DNA of 64,000 nt from Embleya hyalina (GTDB lineage Bacteria > Actinomycetota > Actinomycetes > Streptomycetales > Streptomycetaceae). Positions 26,473 to 35,675 of this stretch are shown in pieces. The DNA lies in NCBI RefSeq assembly GCF_003967355.1, contig NZ_BIFH01000040.1, forward strand, positions 62,001-126,000, read 5' to 3'. Below the pieces are notes generated by a model, which did no database searches, had not been told where the DNA came from, and saw nothing but the letters and a program-made list of their open reading frames with translations. A program made the translations under genes and the position numbers. Position 1 is the first letter of the stretch, and every line of letters starts with the position of its first letter.

Positions 26473-27075
26473 ATGCCGTTGACCCGCAAGGGCGCCGCGA
26501 CCAGGCGACGCATCATCGAGGGCGCCGCCGAGCAGATCCGGGCCGAGGGCGTGTTCGCGTTGCGGCTGGAGGACGTCATGGCCCGCACCGCGACCAGCAA
26601 GAGCCAGCTCTTCCACTACTTCCCGGACGGGAAGGACGAACTGCTCCTCGCGGTGGCCCGGCACGAGGCCGCCCGGGTGATCGACGACCAGCAGCCGGAG
26701 CTGGGCGCGCTCACCTCCTGGGACGCCTGGTATCGGTGGCGGGACAAGGTCCTCGCCCGCTACCGCGCGCAGGGCGTCGACTGTCCCCTGCACGTGGCGC
26801 TGTCCCGGGTGGGAGCGGCCACCGACGCCGGCCGGAGCGTCGCCGGCGAACTGCTCGACCGGTGGCAGGGGCAGTTGGCCGAGGGCATCCGCCGCATGCA
26901 GGAGGGCGGCGAGATCGCCCCCGAACTGGACGCCGACCGCGAGGCCGCCGCCCTGTTGGCCGGCATCCAGGGCGGTGTGCTGATCCTGCTGACCACGGGC
27001 GGTACGGCCCACCTGGAGGCCGCGCTCGACCTGGGCATCGCCCACCTGCGCACCGGAAATCACCGGGATCGCTGA
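26473..27075 (+). CDS. TetR/AcrR family transcriptional regulator
   Basis: A 200-residue regulator. The N-terminal helix-turn-helix spans about residues 12-55 (RRRIIEGAAEQIRAEGVFALRLED, then TATSKSQLFHYFPDGKDEL). It is followed by an alpha-helical ligand domain of the LmrA/YxaF C-terminal type, judging from its length and the VDCPLHVALSRVGAA segment. The ATG at 26473 follows GGGAGG. Likely represses its own operon with the quinone oxidoreductase, through the dyad at 25370 or a similar site (inference). The ligand is unknown. Confidence 0.93.
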   Translation: MPLTRKGAATRRRIIEGAAEQIRAEGVFALRLEDVMARTATSKSQLFHYFPDGKDELLLAVARHEAARVIDDQQPELGALTSWDAWYRWRDKVLARYRAQGVDCPLHVALSRVGAATDAGRSVAGELLDRWQGQLAEGIRRMQEGGEIAPELDADREAAALLAGIQGGVLILLTTGGTAHLEAALDLGIAHLRTGNHRDR

Positions 27076-28638
27076 GGACGGACCCGGTGGACGGGTCGAG
27101 GGTGGGGACGGGCACGTGACCCACCGTCGTCGGCACCGCGGCAGCGGGGGATCCGACGCTCTCCCGCCGGGGTTCGGCGTGTGCCGGGCTTCGACCGGGT
27201 CGCCGGGTCGCCGGCCGTGATGTGCCATAACCGGTCGGACGCGCAGGCGGGTTCGGCGGCGGCTCGCGCAACAGGACGACCGCTGCCACGAGTTCTCGGC
27301 GGGACGGCTCGCGGTCGTCGACGTCGCCCCGGGGCGGGGCCACCCGGTCGCCGGTGGCGGCACGTATCGGGTGGGTATGGGCTCGGGCCGTGCGGCCGTG
27401 GGCGATCGGGTGGGGACCGTCGGGGCGGGCGGCGGTGGGTCGCCCGCCCCGACGGTCGCGTCGGAGCGTGGGGCGGGGCCGCCGGTTCGCCCGGGACGGG
27501 GGCGCGGGTTCCGGACGCTGTTCGATTTATCGCTCATTCGTTCGCTTTCCCGGGTCCGCCAACCGCTTTTCGGCGGACCGAAGTCGGAATTCCGGAACGG
27601 GCGAGGCGAGGCGATACGGATCGGGTGCGAGGGTGACTGAGGGTGAGTCTCCGAGGTCGTCGGCCCGTGGGAGTGCGGCGGATCGGGCCGCCCGGTTCGA
27701 CCGCCGGTGTTCGGCGACGCTCCGGCGGACGCGCGGTTCCCGGTGAATTCGGAGTGCCGTCGGGCGCGGTGAGCTGCGGGTTCACGAAGCCGCGCCGCCG
27801 TGGATCCGCCCGCCTCGGGATCCGGTTCGCCCTGGACCGCCCTGAATCGCCCTCCACGGGCCTCGAGTCCATCGCCCGTCCCCGGGGTCGACCGGGGTGC
27901 TTTGAGCGACTCTGTCCCGCGTGTGGGCCCTTCCATGGGCCGACGCACGGCGTCCCCGGCCGCGTATCCGCCGTCGAGAGCCCCGGATCGGCGTCCGCTC
28001 GCGGCCTTTCCGCCACCGGTGTCCATCCCGCCGCGGGGCCGCCCGGTGTCCCGAGTTCGGCCCGCGAGCACGCCTTCGGCCCGGCCGACGCCTCGTGTTG
28101 GGCCCCGACCCGGGCTTCCGGACCCGGAGCGGATCCGGCCGACGGGTGCGCACGCCGTCCCGAGTCGGTGGTGGCGGTGGGCTTTCGAAGGGCCGGGTGA
28201 ACCGAGTTCCGTCCCGCGCGCCGGCGGGCGTTGGCGCGCCGGGGCGGGAAATCGGTTTCGACGGGCCGCGAGTCGGCGCGTATTTCCCGATTACCGGACC
28301 CTCGACAGGGGGCCGAAGGGGTGTTTCGTGCGCCGGATCCGAGGACCCTCGTGCCGCCTCGGGCCTTGTCCCACAAGGGGAAAACGGTCCTCGGGCGGCG
28401 AACGTCGGGACCGGATACGCGGATTTGCCCGGTGTCGGACCGATCTCCGTGCGGGGTCCGCGTCGTTGATCCAAGGGGGTGTTTCGAGCGCGTCGTTACC
28501 GCAGTTCGAAATGCCCCTCGTGTGACGGAGAGTTACAGTCATGGAAATGGGTACTGGCGCAACGGCGTTCGACCCGATCGGTCGGATGGTCCGGCCGGTC
28601 GAAAGCGATCGGTACCCCCGCACCACGAAAGGCGTCTC
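27076..28638. other. 1.56-kb interval with no supportable gene
   Basis: Long open frames exist on both strands but read as Arg/Pro/Gly-rich sequence without domains, and none has a convincing ribosome site. The region includes AT-rich patches (about 27530-27600 and 28260-28320) unlike neighbouring genes, a 17-bp hairpin at 27415-27457 and an 8-bp hairpin at 27553-27579. It could be a gene remnant, a non-coding RNA locus, or the long regulatory region of hupS. It lies between a TetR gene and hupS, both rightward. Confidence 0.5.
27415..27457. terminator. Isolated strong hairpin, terminator-like
   Basis: A 17-bp perfect stem (GACCGTCGGGGCGGGCG with complement) and 9-base loop, 340 bases past the TetR stop. 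It may end that transcript or an unannotated leftward RNA. Confidence 0.55.
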
Positions 28639-29331
28639 ATGAACAAGGCACAACTCGTCGAAGCCATCGCCGACAAGCTCGGCGGCCGGGCTGCGGCCGA
28701 GGAAGCGGTCGACGCGGTTTTGGACACCATCATTCGTTCGGTCGTCGCGGGCGACCGGGTCTCGGTCACCGGCTTCGGGTCGTTCGAGAAGGTCGACCGG
28801 GCCGCTCGCTACGCCCGTAACCCCCAGACGGGCGAACGGGTTCGGGTCAAGAAGACGTCGGTGCCGCGCTTCCGCCCGGGCCAGGGCTTCAAGGACCTCA
28901 CCGGCGGCACCAAGAAGCTGACCAAGGGCGAGACCGCGATCAAGAAGGCGTCCCCGGGCACCGTGTCCGGCGGCACCACGGTCGCGGGCAAGAAGGCCGC
29001 GGCCAAGAAGACCACCGCGAAGAAGGCCACCGCCAAGAAGACGGCCAAGAAGGCCACCACGCGCGCCGCCGCGGCCGCTCCGGCCAAGAAGGCCACCGCG
29101 AAGAAGGCCACCACCCGGGCGACCGCGGCGGCCAAGACCACTGCGGCGAAGAAGACCACCGCCAAGAAGGTGACCGCCAAGAAGACGACCGCCAAGAAGA
29201 CCACGGCCAAGGCGACCCCGGCGAAGACCACCGCCAAGAAGGCCGCCAAGCCGCCGACGCGCGGCGCGTCCGGTCGCAAGGGGACCGCCGCCAAGCGCGC
29301 GACCGGCGCCCGTACCGCCAAGCGCGCCTGA
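28639..29331 (+). CDS. hupS: HU-family DNA-binding protein with Lys/Ala-rich tail (HupS type)
   Basis: A 230-residue protein. Residues 1-95 are a complete HU domain: MNKAQLVEAIADKLGG, VTGFGSFEKVDRAARYARNPQTGE (the DNA-binding arm) and PRFRPGQGFKDL. Residues about 96-230 are a histone-H1-like tail of repeated AKKT/AKKA units. This two-part layout is that of actinobacterial HupS/HupB-type nucleoid proteins, as opposed to the short HupA. The ATG at 28639 follows GAAAGG. In Streptomyces the long form is linked to spore nucleoid compaction. A strong terminator follows, so it is monocistronic. Upstream lies a long interval with no gene. Confidence 0.96.
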   Translation: MNKAQLVEAIADKLGGRAAAEEAVDAVLDTIIRSVVAGDRVSVTGFGSFEKVDRAARYARNPQTGERVRVKKTSVPRFRPGQGFKDLTGGTKKLTKGETAIKKASPGTVSGGTTVAGKKAAAKKTTAKKATAKKTAKKATTRAAAAAPAKKATAKKATTRATAAAKTTAAKKTTAKKVTAKKTTAKKTTAKATPAKTTAKKAAKPPTRGASGRKGTAAKRATGARTAKRA

Positions 29332-29353
29332 GGACCACCCGGTCGGACGCGAT

Positions 29354-29384
29354 GGTCGGACCGCCCACACGGGGCGGTCCGACC
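29354..29384 (+). terminator. hupS terminator
   Basis: A 13-bp perfect stem (GGTCGGACCGCCC and complement) with loop ACACG, 23 bases past the hupS stop. Confidence 0.85.
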
Positions 29385-29596
29385 GGGCTCGCCGTGCCGG
29401 CGCGGCACGGTGGCCCGTCTCCCGATACGCACACGCTCCGGCGGGGCGACCCGCCGAGGCACCGTCTCGTCGACCGCCCGCTGCGGTACACCGTGGTGGG
29501 CGACCACTCCCGACCGGGCACCGCCGTGTCGCCCGGCCGATTCCGCCCCGAACCCGTCCGCGGCGCGCCCGCCGCCGCGACGGGCCCCGGTGCCGG

Positions 29597-30652
29597 CTAC
29601 CGCCCGTTCGACTCGGCCACGATCGACGCCGGTGTATGGCCGCTCCCGTCCGACAGTCGATGGAAGTCGACCGCGACGAAGTTCGGGGCTCGGCCCGCCG
29701 CCCGCTCGCACTGCTGTGCGATCCGATTCCGGAGCTTGGTCCCGTTGTCCAGGGCCGCGGTGCCCACCGTCGGCACATTGCGGAAGTGGCTCATCACGAA
29801 CAACCGGCGAAAGCCCGGTTCGGTCCGGTCCAACGGCACGTCCGACCAGCGGCTCGTACAGGCGAGGTCGTTGCCCAGGTCGCCCAGGCTCCAGTAGTTC
29901 TGCACGGTCCACGCCTTGTCGTACATCACCCCGAGGCTCGTCTTGTCCGAGCGGTCGGAGAACATCAACAGTCGCTTGTTCGCGGTGACCAGGTCCGCCA
30001 CCCTCGGCCAGCCGTTGTCGCGCACCCCGGCGGCGTCCGGGCGGAACAACAGATCCGACAGGCCGCGCACACGGTCGAGCGAGCCGCGGAGTTGCCCGGT
30101 GTCGACGTAGTCCTCCAGGAAGACGGTCACCACCTCCAGCGGATTCGCGGTCAGGAAGTCCACGACGGTCTGCATCGTGCCCGCGAAGCTCTGCCGGGGC
30201 AGTGCGTACGTCACGCCCGCGAACGCCTTGCAGTCGCCGTGGCACAGGTAGACGTCGCTCGGGTAGCAGTCGCTGCCGAAACTGATCACGCACAGCGCGG
30301 TGCTGTGCTCGTACCAGTGCGTGTCGAGCATCAATCCGCGTACGCCGCCCGCCAACTGGCCGCGCACCGACTCGGATTGGTTGACCGAGGACCATCGGGA
30401 GTCCTCGTGGTTGGTGAACGAGTTGTGCGTGGTCAGCGAACCCACCTGATCCAGCCGGGCGTTGCCCCAGCGCTGCTCCGCGGCGGTGAGGGGTGCCGCG
30501 GAGGAGGTCGAGGGGAGCAGGGCGACCAGGAGGGCGAGCACCACGACGAGCAGGCCGAGTCCGGGCCCGCCGAACGGGCGCGACCCGCCGCGCGTACCAC
30601 GGTGTTCCGGGGATCCGAGAGGGGCGGCCGAGACGCCGCCGGAAGAGTCCAT
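29597..30652 (-). CDS. Secreted PI-PLC X-domain-like protein
   Basis: A 351-residue exported protein. A hydrophobic signal segment (LGLLVVVLALLVALLPSTSSA, about residues 33-53) follows a longer basic N terminus. The mature part starts with RLDQVGSLTTHNSFTN, where His is the first catalytic His of PLC-X-like TIM barrels. It continues with GVRGLMLDTHWY, VYLCHGDC and VVTVFLEDYVDTGQL, the usual strand order of bacterial PI-PLC-like phosphodiesterases. Cys pairs suggest disulfides. The ATG at 30652 has only a weak ribosome site. It lies 92 bases downstream of the lanthipeptide cyclase on the same strand, but no link to peptide maturation is indicated. It converges on hupS. Confidence 0.85.
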   Translation of the reverse strand: MDSSGGVSAAPLGSPEHRGTRGGSRPFGGPGLGLLVVVLALLVALLPSTSSAAPLTAAEQRWGNARLDQVGSLTTHNSFTNHEDSRWSSVNQSESVRGQLAGGVRGLMLDTHWYEHSTALCVISFGSDCYPSDVYLCHGDCKAFAGVTYALPRQSFAGTMQTVVDFLTANPLEVVTVFLEDYVDTGQLRGSLDRVRGLSDLLFRPDAAGVRDNGWPRVADLVTANKRLLMFSDRSDKTSLGVMYDKAWTVQNYWSLGDLGNDLACTSRWSDVPLDRTEPGFRRLFVMSHFRNVPTVGTAALDNGTKLRNRIAQQCERAAGRAPNFVAVDFHRLSDGSGHTPASIVAESNGR

Positions 30653-30744
30653 GGCCCGGGAACGTACCCGCGATCGCCCACGATGTGACCCCCCACGAAC
30701 CGGCCGGCCGGCGTCCCCGGCCGCCGACCACCCGGAGCCGGGCG

Positions 30745-32127
30745 TCAGGCCACCATCAACACCCGATCCCAGCCCGCCCTCGCCCGTCCCTCCGCGTACG
30801 CGTCCAACGCGAGCGCGATGCCCGCGGCACCCTCCATGAACGACGGTACGTCCGCACCCTCCGGCACGTTGGTCATCGCCGAGCGGTAGCCGAAGCGGTA
30901 CTCCTCGTGGTACCGATCCAGGATCAGCGCGGCCAACTCGTCCCGAACGAGCGGTAGTCGAGGGTCGTCCACGTGTTCGCCGAGCAGCCCGAGCAGGTGC
31001 AGCAGGCCGCCCCAGCCGTGGCACAGCGCCGAGTCCTCGACGCCCCAGTCCGCCGGCGGGGTGTCGAGCAGCCCGGTGAGCGACCGTCGGGTCGACTCGT
31101 GCCAGTCGGGCCGGTCGAGCGCGAGCGCGGCGAGCTGGAGCGCCCGGGACACCCCGGGTACGCCGTAACACCAGGACGGGCGGGGCGGCTTGGCGTCGAG
31201 CGCGGGCCCCGCCGACCACCGGTCCAGCGAGTACGCCGGCGGCCACCACAGCGCGTCGCCGGCCGGGACGGCGCACCTGGTGAGCAACGCCACCAGGCTT
31301 TCCAGCGCCGCGCGCTGCCCCGGGACCCGCACCCCCGCGCTCCACGCCAGCGCGAGCAACGCCAGCGGTCCGGCCACGCCGTGCGACAGACCCAGATTGA
31401 GATGGCCGTCGGGGAGTTCGTCCTCCTGACCGATCTTCGGCGCGGCCGTCGTCCACCAGCGCGGTACCCCGCGCCCGCGCCGGGTGACCTCGCCGTCGGC
31501 GAGCCCGACCAGATACGACAACACCATCCGCAACTCGTCGGCGCCGCCCTCGGGGGCATCCTCGCCCCCCGCGCCCTCGAACCGCGCCAGCAGGTACCGC
31601 CCGATCCCGGTCAGCCCGCGCACCGTCTCGAACTCCGCGTTCGAGGCGAGCGGTTCGTGGGTCCGCGGACGCGGCAGCGTGGCCCGCACCACCCGGCGTT
31701 GATGGTCGTGCAACCGGGCCAGGGCCGACACATATCCACCGGTCGCGTCGTGCGCGATCAGCGTGGCGTACGCGACCGAGCCCGGGCCGTCGAACACGCC
31801 ACCGGCCGGGAAGGGTTCGCGAGCCAGTACCGCCATCGCCCGAGCCAGGTAGGCGTGCGCCCGGGCCGCGTGCTCCGGGCCGCGTGCGGTGGTGCCGCTG
31901 AAGGCCAGGGACACCCCCGGGAAGCCGCCCGACAGCGACGAGTCCACCCACAGCGGGGCGCCCTCGCCGGCCCACGACCGTGCGGCCAGCGCGTCGGTGT
32001 CCTCGGCGACGGCCGTCGGATCGGCGAGTCGATCCAGGACGCGTGCCACCGTCGCACGGGCGCGCTCGGCATGCCGGGGTTCGACGGTGCCGGTGGTTCG
32101 CTCAGCCGTGTCGGCCGTCTCGGGCAT
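30745..32127 (-). CDS. lanC: Lanthipeptide cyclase (LanC)
   Basis: A 460-residue stand-alone LanC. Zinc ligands are visible: Cys320 in SWCYGVPG and Cys369-His370 in ALCHGWGG. The catalytic His249 lies in GLSHGVAGPLALL. GGFPGVSLAFSGT and GLTGIGRYLL are earlier alpha/alpha-toroid repeats, giving the expected barrel. It forms (methyl)lanthionine by adding Cys thiols to dehydrated Ser/Thr. The ATG at 32127 overlaps the end of lanB by 26 bases, so the two are translationally linked. It is the last gene of the precursor-lanB-lanC unit; no protease or transporter gene is adjacent. Confidence 0.95.
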   Translation of the reverse strand: MPETADTAERTTGTVEPRHAERARATVARVLDRLADPTAVAEDTDALAARSWAGEGAPLWVDSSLSGGFPGVSLAFSGTTARGPEHAARAHAYLARAMAVLAREPFPAGGVFDGPGSVAYATLIAHDATGGYVSALARLHDHQRRVVRATLPRPRTHEPLASNAEFETVRGLTGIGRYLLARFEGAGGEDAPEGGADELRMVLSYLVGLADGEVTRRGRGVPRWWTTAAPKIGQEDELPDGHLNLGLSHGVAGPLALLALAWSAGVRVPGQRAALESLVALLTRCAVPAGDALWWPPAYSLDRWSAGPALDAKPPRPSWCYGVPGVSRALQLAALALDRPDWHESTRRSLTGLLDTPPADWGVEDSALCHGWGGLLHLLGLLGEHVDDPRLPLVRDELAALILDRYHEEYRFGYRSAMTNVPEGADVPSFMEGAAGIALALDAYAEGRARAGWDRVLMVA

Positions 32128-35100
32128 CTCGACCGTCCCCCTTCGGATCGTCGGTGCGGGTCCGCGGCGCGTGCGCCAGTCGGCCCAGGTGGTCGCTCGC
32201 GATGCCGCGCAGGATCTCGTAGCCGCGATCCTCGCTCGCCGGGTCGATGCCGAGCAGCCGGTTGTGCTGCATGTGCAGCAGGCCGAGCAGGGCGTTCTCG
32301 TGCGCGGCACCGGCGGGCCCGCGGCCGTTGTCGGACAGCACGATCCCGCCGTAGGCACGTGCTCGCGGCGCCCGGGTCCACGCTTGTGCCAGTGCCGGTG
32401 CGCCCAGCCGATCGCCGACCGCCGCGGCCGTCCGACCGGGTCGGATCAACTCGCGCACCAGCGCCCGATGCCGGCGGAACACGGTCTGCGCGGGCGACTT
32501 GGTGAACGCGTCCTCGACCCACGAACACCAGTCCCAATCCCCCAGGCCCTCCAGGAGGAGCGCGTGGTTGACGGCGATCAGCACCTCGTTCGGCACGGCG
32601 AGCCCGCCGCGGCCCCGAAGGCCCAGTTGGGCCAGCACCGACCTGCTGTCCAGGGTGAACAGGTGCTCGGCCGCGGCGAGCGCGTGCGACCCGCCGTACC
32701 GCTCGGTCTCGGGTTCGTACACGTCGAGCGCCATCGTGCGCAGCACGCCCGCCGTGCGCATGGCCCGCACCCGGCGGGCGAGTTCCGGCAGTACCCGCTC
32801 GCGCAGCCGGTCCGGATCGCCGTGCAGGCGGATCCGGATGTGCGGTTCGGGATCGCGGTAGCGGATGAAGAACCAGCGGTCGACGTGCTCGCCGACGGCG
32901 GCGAGCAGCTCGGGCAGATGCCCCCGGAGCAGTTCGTCGTGTGTGTCGGGAGTCGCGTACAGCTTTGCGAACAGCCAGTCCTCGCCGGGCAGATGGTAGG
33001 TGTCCGGGGCGGGCTCGGCCGGGCGCGCGCGGGCCGTCGCCACGGTCGCCGCAGTGGTCCGGGGCGAGTGGGGTCGGGTCAGCGGGACGACCAACTCGGT
33101 GCTGTACCCGGCCGCCCAGCCGAAACCGCGCCCCTGGTCGGTCAGGTCCTCGTACAGGGCCACCCGGTCCCGACGCATCTCGTGGCGCAGCAGTGTGCGG
33201 TGCCAGGACGCGTCCAGGTCGAGACCGTACGCGCGGTCCCAGCGCACCAGTTGCACCCGATCCGGCACGTCGTGACGATCGCTCCATTCGCGCAGCGCAC
33301 GGTCGAATTCCCGGGGCTCGTCGGCCGCGGCGCGCATGGCGTGGTCCGGGGTCCACCGCCGGGGTACGGCGACCACCCGGCCGAGGGTCACCCTCGGCAG
33401 CGACGGCAGCACGTCCAGGTCGGCCCAATCCCAGCCGGTCCAGGTGCGGGATCGGCCGAAGACGATGTCCACCATCAGCCGGACCACATCGGGCGCCTCG
33501 CTGTCCAGGGCGACCATGTGCGGCACCACGGGCAGCACGCGTTGCCCGGTCCCGGGCAGGGTCAGCGTCAGGCCGACCGGGTCGACCCCCACGAGCAGTT
33601 CGCGCCAGTCCAGGCAGTACGGATCGCGCCGGTCGGCGTATGTGCCGACGGGGATTTCGTAGGGCAACAGTCGGGGCACCCGGGCCATGTTCGACGCACG
33701 GGCGGAGTTGGGGGCGAAGCGGACCTGGGCGGCCACCGTGTCGGGGCTCGCCGCGGCCGCGACCAGCTCGGCCAGTTCGACCGTGCTGTCCGTGAGTTCG
33801 GCGAAGCGACCGGTCATCGCCCCGGCCAGCCACGAGCCGGCGTGCGGGGTGCCGACCAGGCGGAACGCGCCCCGGTCGAGGGCGGCGGCGTCGTCGGCCA
33901 GGAGTTGGAAACACAGTTCGAGCGAATTCGGCGGTTCGGCGGGTCCGACGCCGTCGAGTCGCGCGGTGCGGGCCAGCCGGTCGATCCGGTCCGGGGTCAG
34001 CCGCAGTTCGCGATCGTCGCGAAGGAGGGCCTCCTGGACCCATTCGGCGGTCAGCACGCGCCGTTCGCGAGTGGGCCGGTATCCCGTTTCGGACCGCTCG
34101 TCCGCGCCCAGGCGTGCGCCGTATCCGGCGGGGAGGCCGAGGCCGCGGTGCGGGTCCACGAGTTCGGCCAGCGGGACGGCCCCGGTGGTGCCGTAGCGGT
34201 CGATGAATCGAAGGCGATAGTCGCGGATGTGCGGATGGGTGACCCACGCGTCCGACAGTGTCCACATCGCGCGGGCGTAGGCGCTCACCTCCTCGCCCAC
34301 GGCCGACGGCAGCACGATGTCGGTGTCCATCCGCAGGTCCACCTGCACCGGTGGACGGGGCGCGTCGCCGTGCGGATCGACCAGGGCCGTCAATCGGCGC
34401 AGGGAATCGGCACCCTCGCCGGGCCGGGCCTTCTCGTACTCGCGCACGGCGACCCTGGTCGCCCGCAGCTCGGCGACCGCATCGGGGAGTTCCGTGATCG
34501 CGGCATCGATCCGATCGAACAGTGCCCCGTCCAGGCGGTGCGGGGTGATCGAGCTGATCAGGAAGCCGTGGCGCAACAATTGCGCCACCACGCCGTCGAG
34601 CCGATCGCGGGGCACCTCGGGGAAGGTCTCGCCGGTCCGATCCAGCAGGCTCTCGTACGGGACGGGATGGGTCGCGGCGGCGCAGACGTGCGCGACCAGT
34701 GCGCTGTGGCGCACCGAGAGCCCCCGCGTGGAGCCGGGCAGGGTCAGTCGACCGTCCCGGACTCGGCACAGGTCGTTGAGCACCACGTCGACCCGTCGCC
34801 GGACCGTGGGTTCGGCGAGCCACGCCAGGACCCGTTCGTGCAGGAGTTCGGCGTCCACGCGGACGGCCTTGGGGCCGGGGCCACGCACGGACACGCGCGC
34901 CGCCGGGCCGAAGCGGGCGGTGGTGACACCCGCGAACAGGCCGAACGGGGTCGGCCGACCGGTCATCCGCAGCACGTATCGGGTCACCGACAAGGCGGTG
35001 CCCGTGAGCCGCTTCGGGCCGGGGTCGATGTCCGCGTCGCATCGATCCAGCGCCGCGGACAGGCTGCCGCTGGCGAGCCGGACGGCCTCGCGCAGCAGTG

Positions 35101-35296
35101 GGTCGGCGGTGATCCGGCGCAACCCCTCGGGGGTGTTCGCGTCGGTCGTGTCCGGGCCGGCGGCGGGCTCGACCCGCGGCAGGATCGCCATCCGTACCAG
35201 GATCGGGCCGGCCGGTTCGTATTCGTCGTCTCGCGCGCCGCCCGGTCTCTCGTGAAGACCGTCGTCGCGCCCGGGATTCCGCTCGGAGTGTCGCAT
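32102..35296 (-). CDS. lanB: Class I lanthipeptide dehydratase (LanB)
   Basis: About 1,064 residues, the length of full class I dehydratases. The glutamylation domain occupies roughly the first 720 residues (GRPTPFGLFAGVTTARFG is a conserved LanB segment, and RFAPNSARASNMARVPRLLPYE lies later). The C-terminal elimination domain (SpaB_C/thiopeptide-type) covers about 770-1,030, containing WLFAKLYATPDTHDELL and WFFIRYRDPEPHIRIRLHG. By family it uses glutamyl-tRNA to dehydrate Ser/Thr in the precursor. Start uncertain: ATG 35296, GTG 35308 or TTG 35317, all with weak ribosome sites. This fits low translation after the hairpin that separates it from the precursor gene. Confidence 0.95.
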   Translation of the reverse strand: MRHSERNPGRDDGLHERPGGARDDEYEPAGPILVRMAILPRVEPAAGPDTTDANTPEGLRRITADPLLREAVRLASGSLSAALDRCDADIDPGPKRLTGTALSVTRYVLRMTGRPTPFGLFAGVTTARFGPAARVSVRGPGPKAVRVDAELLHERVLAWLAEPTVRRRVDVVLNDLCRVRDGRLTLPGSTRGLSVRHSALVAHVCAAATHPVPYESLLDRTGETFPEVPRDRLDGVVAQLLRHGFLISSITPHRLDGALFDRIDAAITELPDAVAELRATRVAVREYEKARPGEGADSLRRLTALVDPHGDAPRPPVQVDLRMDTDIVLPSAVGEEVSAYARAMWTLSDAWVTHPHIRDYRLRFIDRYGTTGAVPLAELVDPHRGLGLPAGYGARLGADERSETGYRPTRERRVLTAEWVQEALLRDDRELRLTPDRIDRLARTARLDGVGPAEPPNSLELCFQLLADDAAALDRGAFRLVGTPHAGSWLAGAMTGRFAELTDSTVELAELVAAAASPDTVAAQVRFAPNSARASNMARVPRLLPYEIPVGTYADRRDPYCLDWRELLVGVDPVGLTLTLPGTGQRVLPVVPHMVALDSEAPDVVRLMVDIVFGRSRTWTGWDWADLDVLPSLPRVTLGRVVAVPRRWTPDHAMRAAADEPREFDRALREWSDRHDVPDRVQLVRWDRAYGLDLDASWHRTLLRHEMRRDRVALYEDLTDQGRGFGWAAGYSTELVVPLTRPHSPRTTAATVATARARPAEPAPDTYHLPGEDWLFAKLYATPDTHDELLRGHLPELLAAVGEHVDRWFFIRYRDPEPHIRIRLHGDPDRLRERVLPELARRVRAMRTAGVLRTMALDVYEPETERYGGSHALAAAEHLFTLDSRSVLAQLGLRGRGGLAVPNEVLIAVNHALLLEGLGDWDWCSWVEDAFTKSPAQTVFRRHRALVRELIRPGRTAAAVGDRLGAPALAQAWTRAPRARAYGGIVLSDNGRGPAGAAHENALLGLLHMQHNRLLGIDPASEDRGYEILRGIASDHLGRLAHAPRTRTDDPKGDGRDARDGRHG

Positions 35297-35348
35297 CGTG
35301 TCTCGCACCGACCCCAAAACCGTGTCACCGGCTCTCGCCGGGAGCCGA

Positions 35349-35380
35349 CCCGGGGGCGGGCGCAGCCGCCCGCCCCCGGG
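35349..35380 (-). terminator. Intercistronic hairpin between lanthipeptide precursor and lanB
   Basis: A 14-bp perfect stem (CCCGGGGGCGGGCG and complement) with loop CAGC, 7 bases after the precursor stop. Partial termination or 3'-end stabilisation here would give excess precursor mRNA over enzyme mRNA, a known arrangement in lanthipeptide operons. Confidence 0.8.
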
Positions 35381-35386
35381 GAATCA

Positions 35387-35569
35387 CTACCAGCAGCAGA
35401 CCCAGCAGCGGGACTGGACGCCGCGGGTGCTCGGGGAGAGGGTGACGGAGGCGCCGGACGCGCCGAAGTCCGCCGCGCCGAGGTCGCCGTCCGCGATGCG
35501 GACATCGAGGTCCAGATCGGCGAGGTCGCGCGTCTCGATGGTTTCTTCGAGCAGAATCTTGTCGTTCAT
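35387..35569 (-). CDS. lanA: Class I lanthipeptide precursor peptide
   Basis: A 60-residue peptide. Leader: acidic, with ETIETRDLADLDLDV near residues 9-23, which resembles the FNLD-type recognition motif of class I leaders. Then comes a Gly/Ala/Ser stretch ending about GASGA, where cleavage is likely. Core: SVTLSPSTRG followed by VQSRCWVCCW at the C terminus. The core has six Ser/Thr and three Cys, enough for three (methyl)lanthionine rings. The ATG at 35569 has CGGGAG upstream. It sits directly before lanB-lanC behind a hairpin, so the assignment rests on size, composition and context. The core does not match nisin-, planosporicin/microbisporicin- or cinnamycin-type cores that I know. The exact cleavage site is inferred. 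Confidence 0.88.
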   Translation of the reverse strand: MNDKILLEETIETRDLADLDLDVRIADGDLGAADFGASGASVTLSPSTRGVQSRCWVCCW

Positions 35570-35645
35570 GACAACTCCCGCGATATCGGCCGCCGGGCAT
35601 TGATGAGCCCGGCGATTCGAAGAGATCTGTTTGATCTCGGGGAGG

Positions 35646-35675
35646 ACGCTAAGCCGGCGATAGGCGGCCGAACAA
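35646..35675 (-). promoter_or_regulatory. Candidate promoter of the lanthipeptide operon
   Basis: On the minus strand TTGTTC and TAGCGT are separated by 18 bases, about 75-105 bases before the precursor ATG. This resembles a housekeeping -35/-10 pair. The surrounding interval 35570-35959 (390 bases) holds no supportable gene and is lower in GC than the flanks. Confidence 0.35.

Noticed and set aside
27534-28376. Leftward 280-codon frame in the gene-free stretch, ending near a hairpin
   Set aside because: The hairpin position is suggestive, but the translation is Arg/Pro/Gly/Ser filler without hydrophobic pattern, and no ribosome site precedes it.
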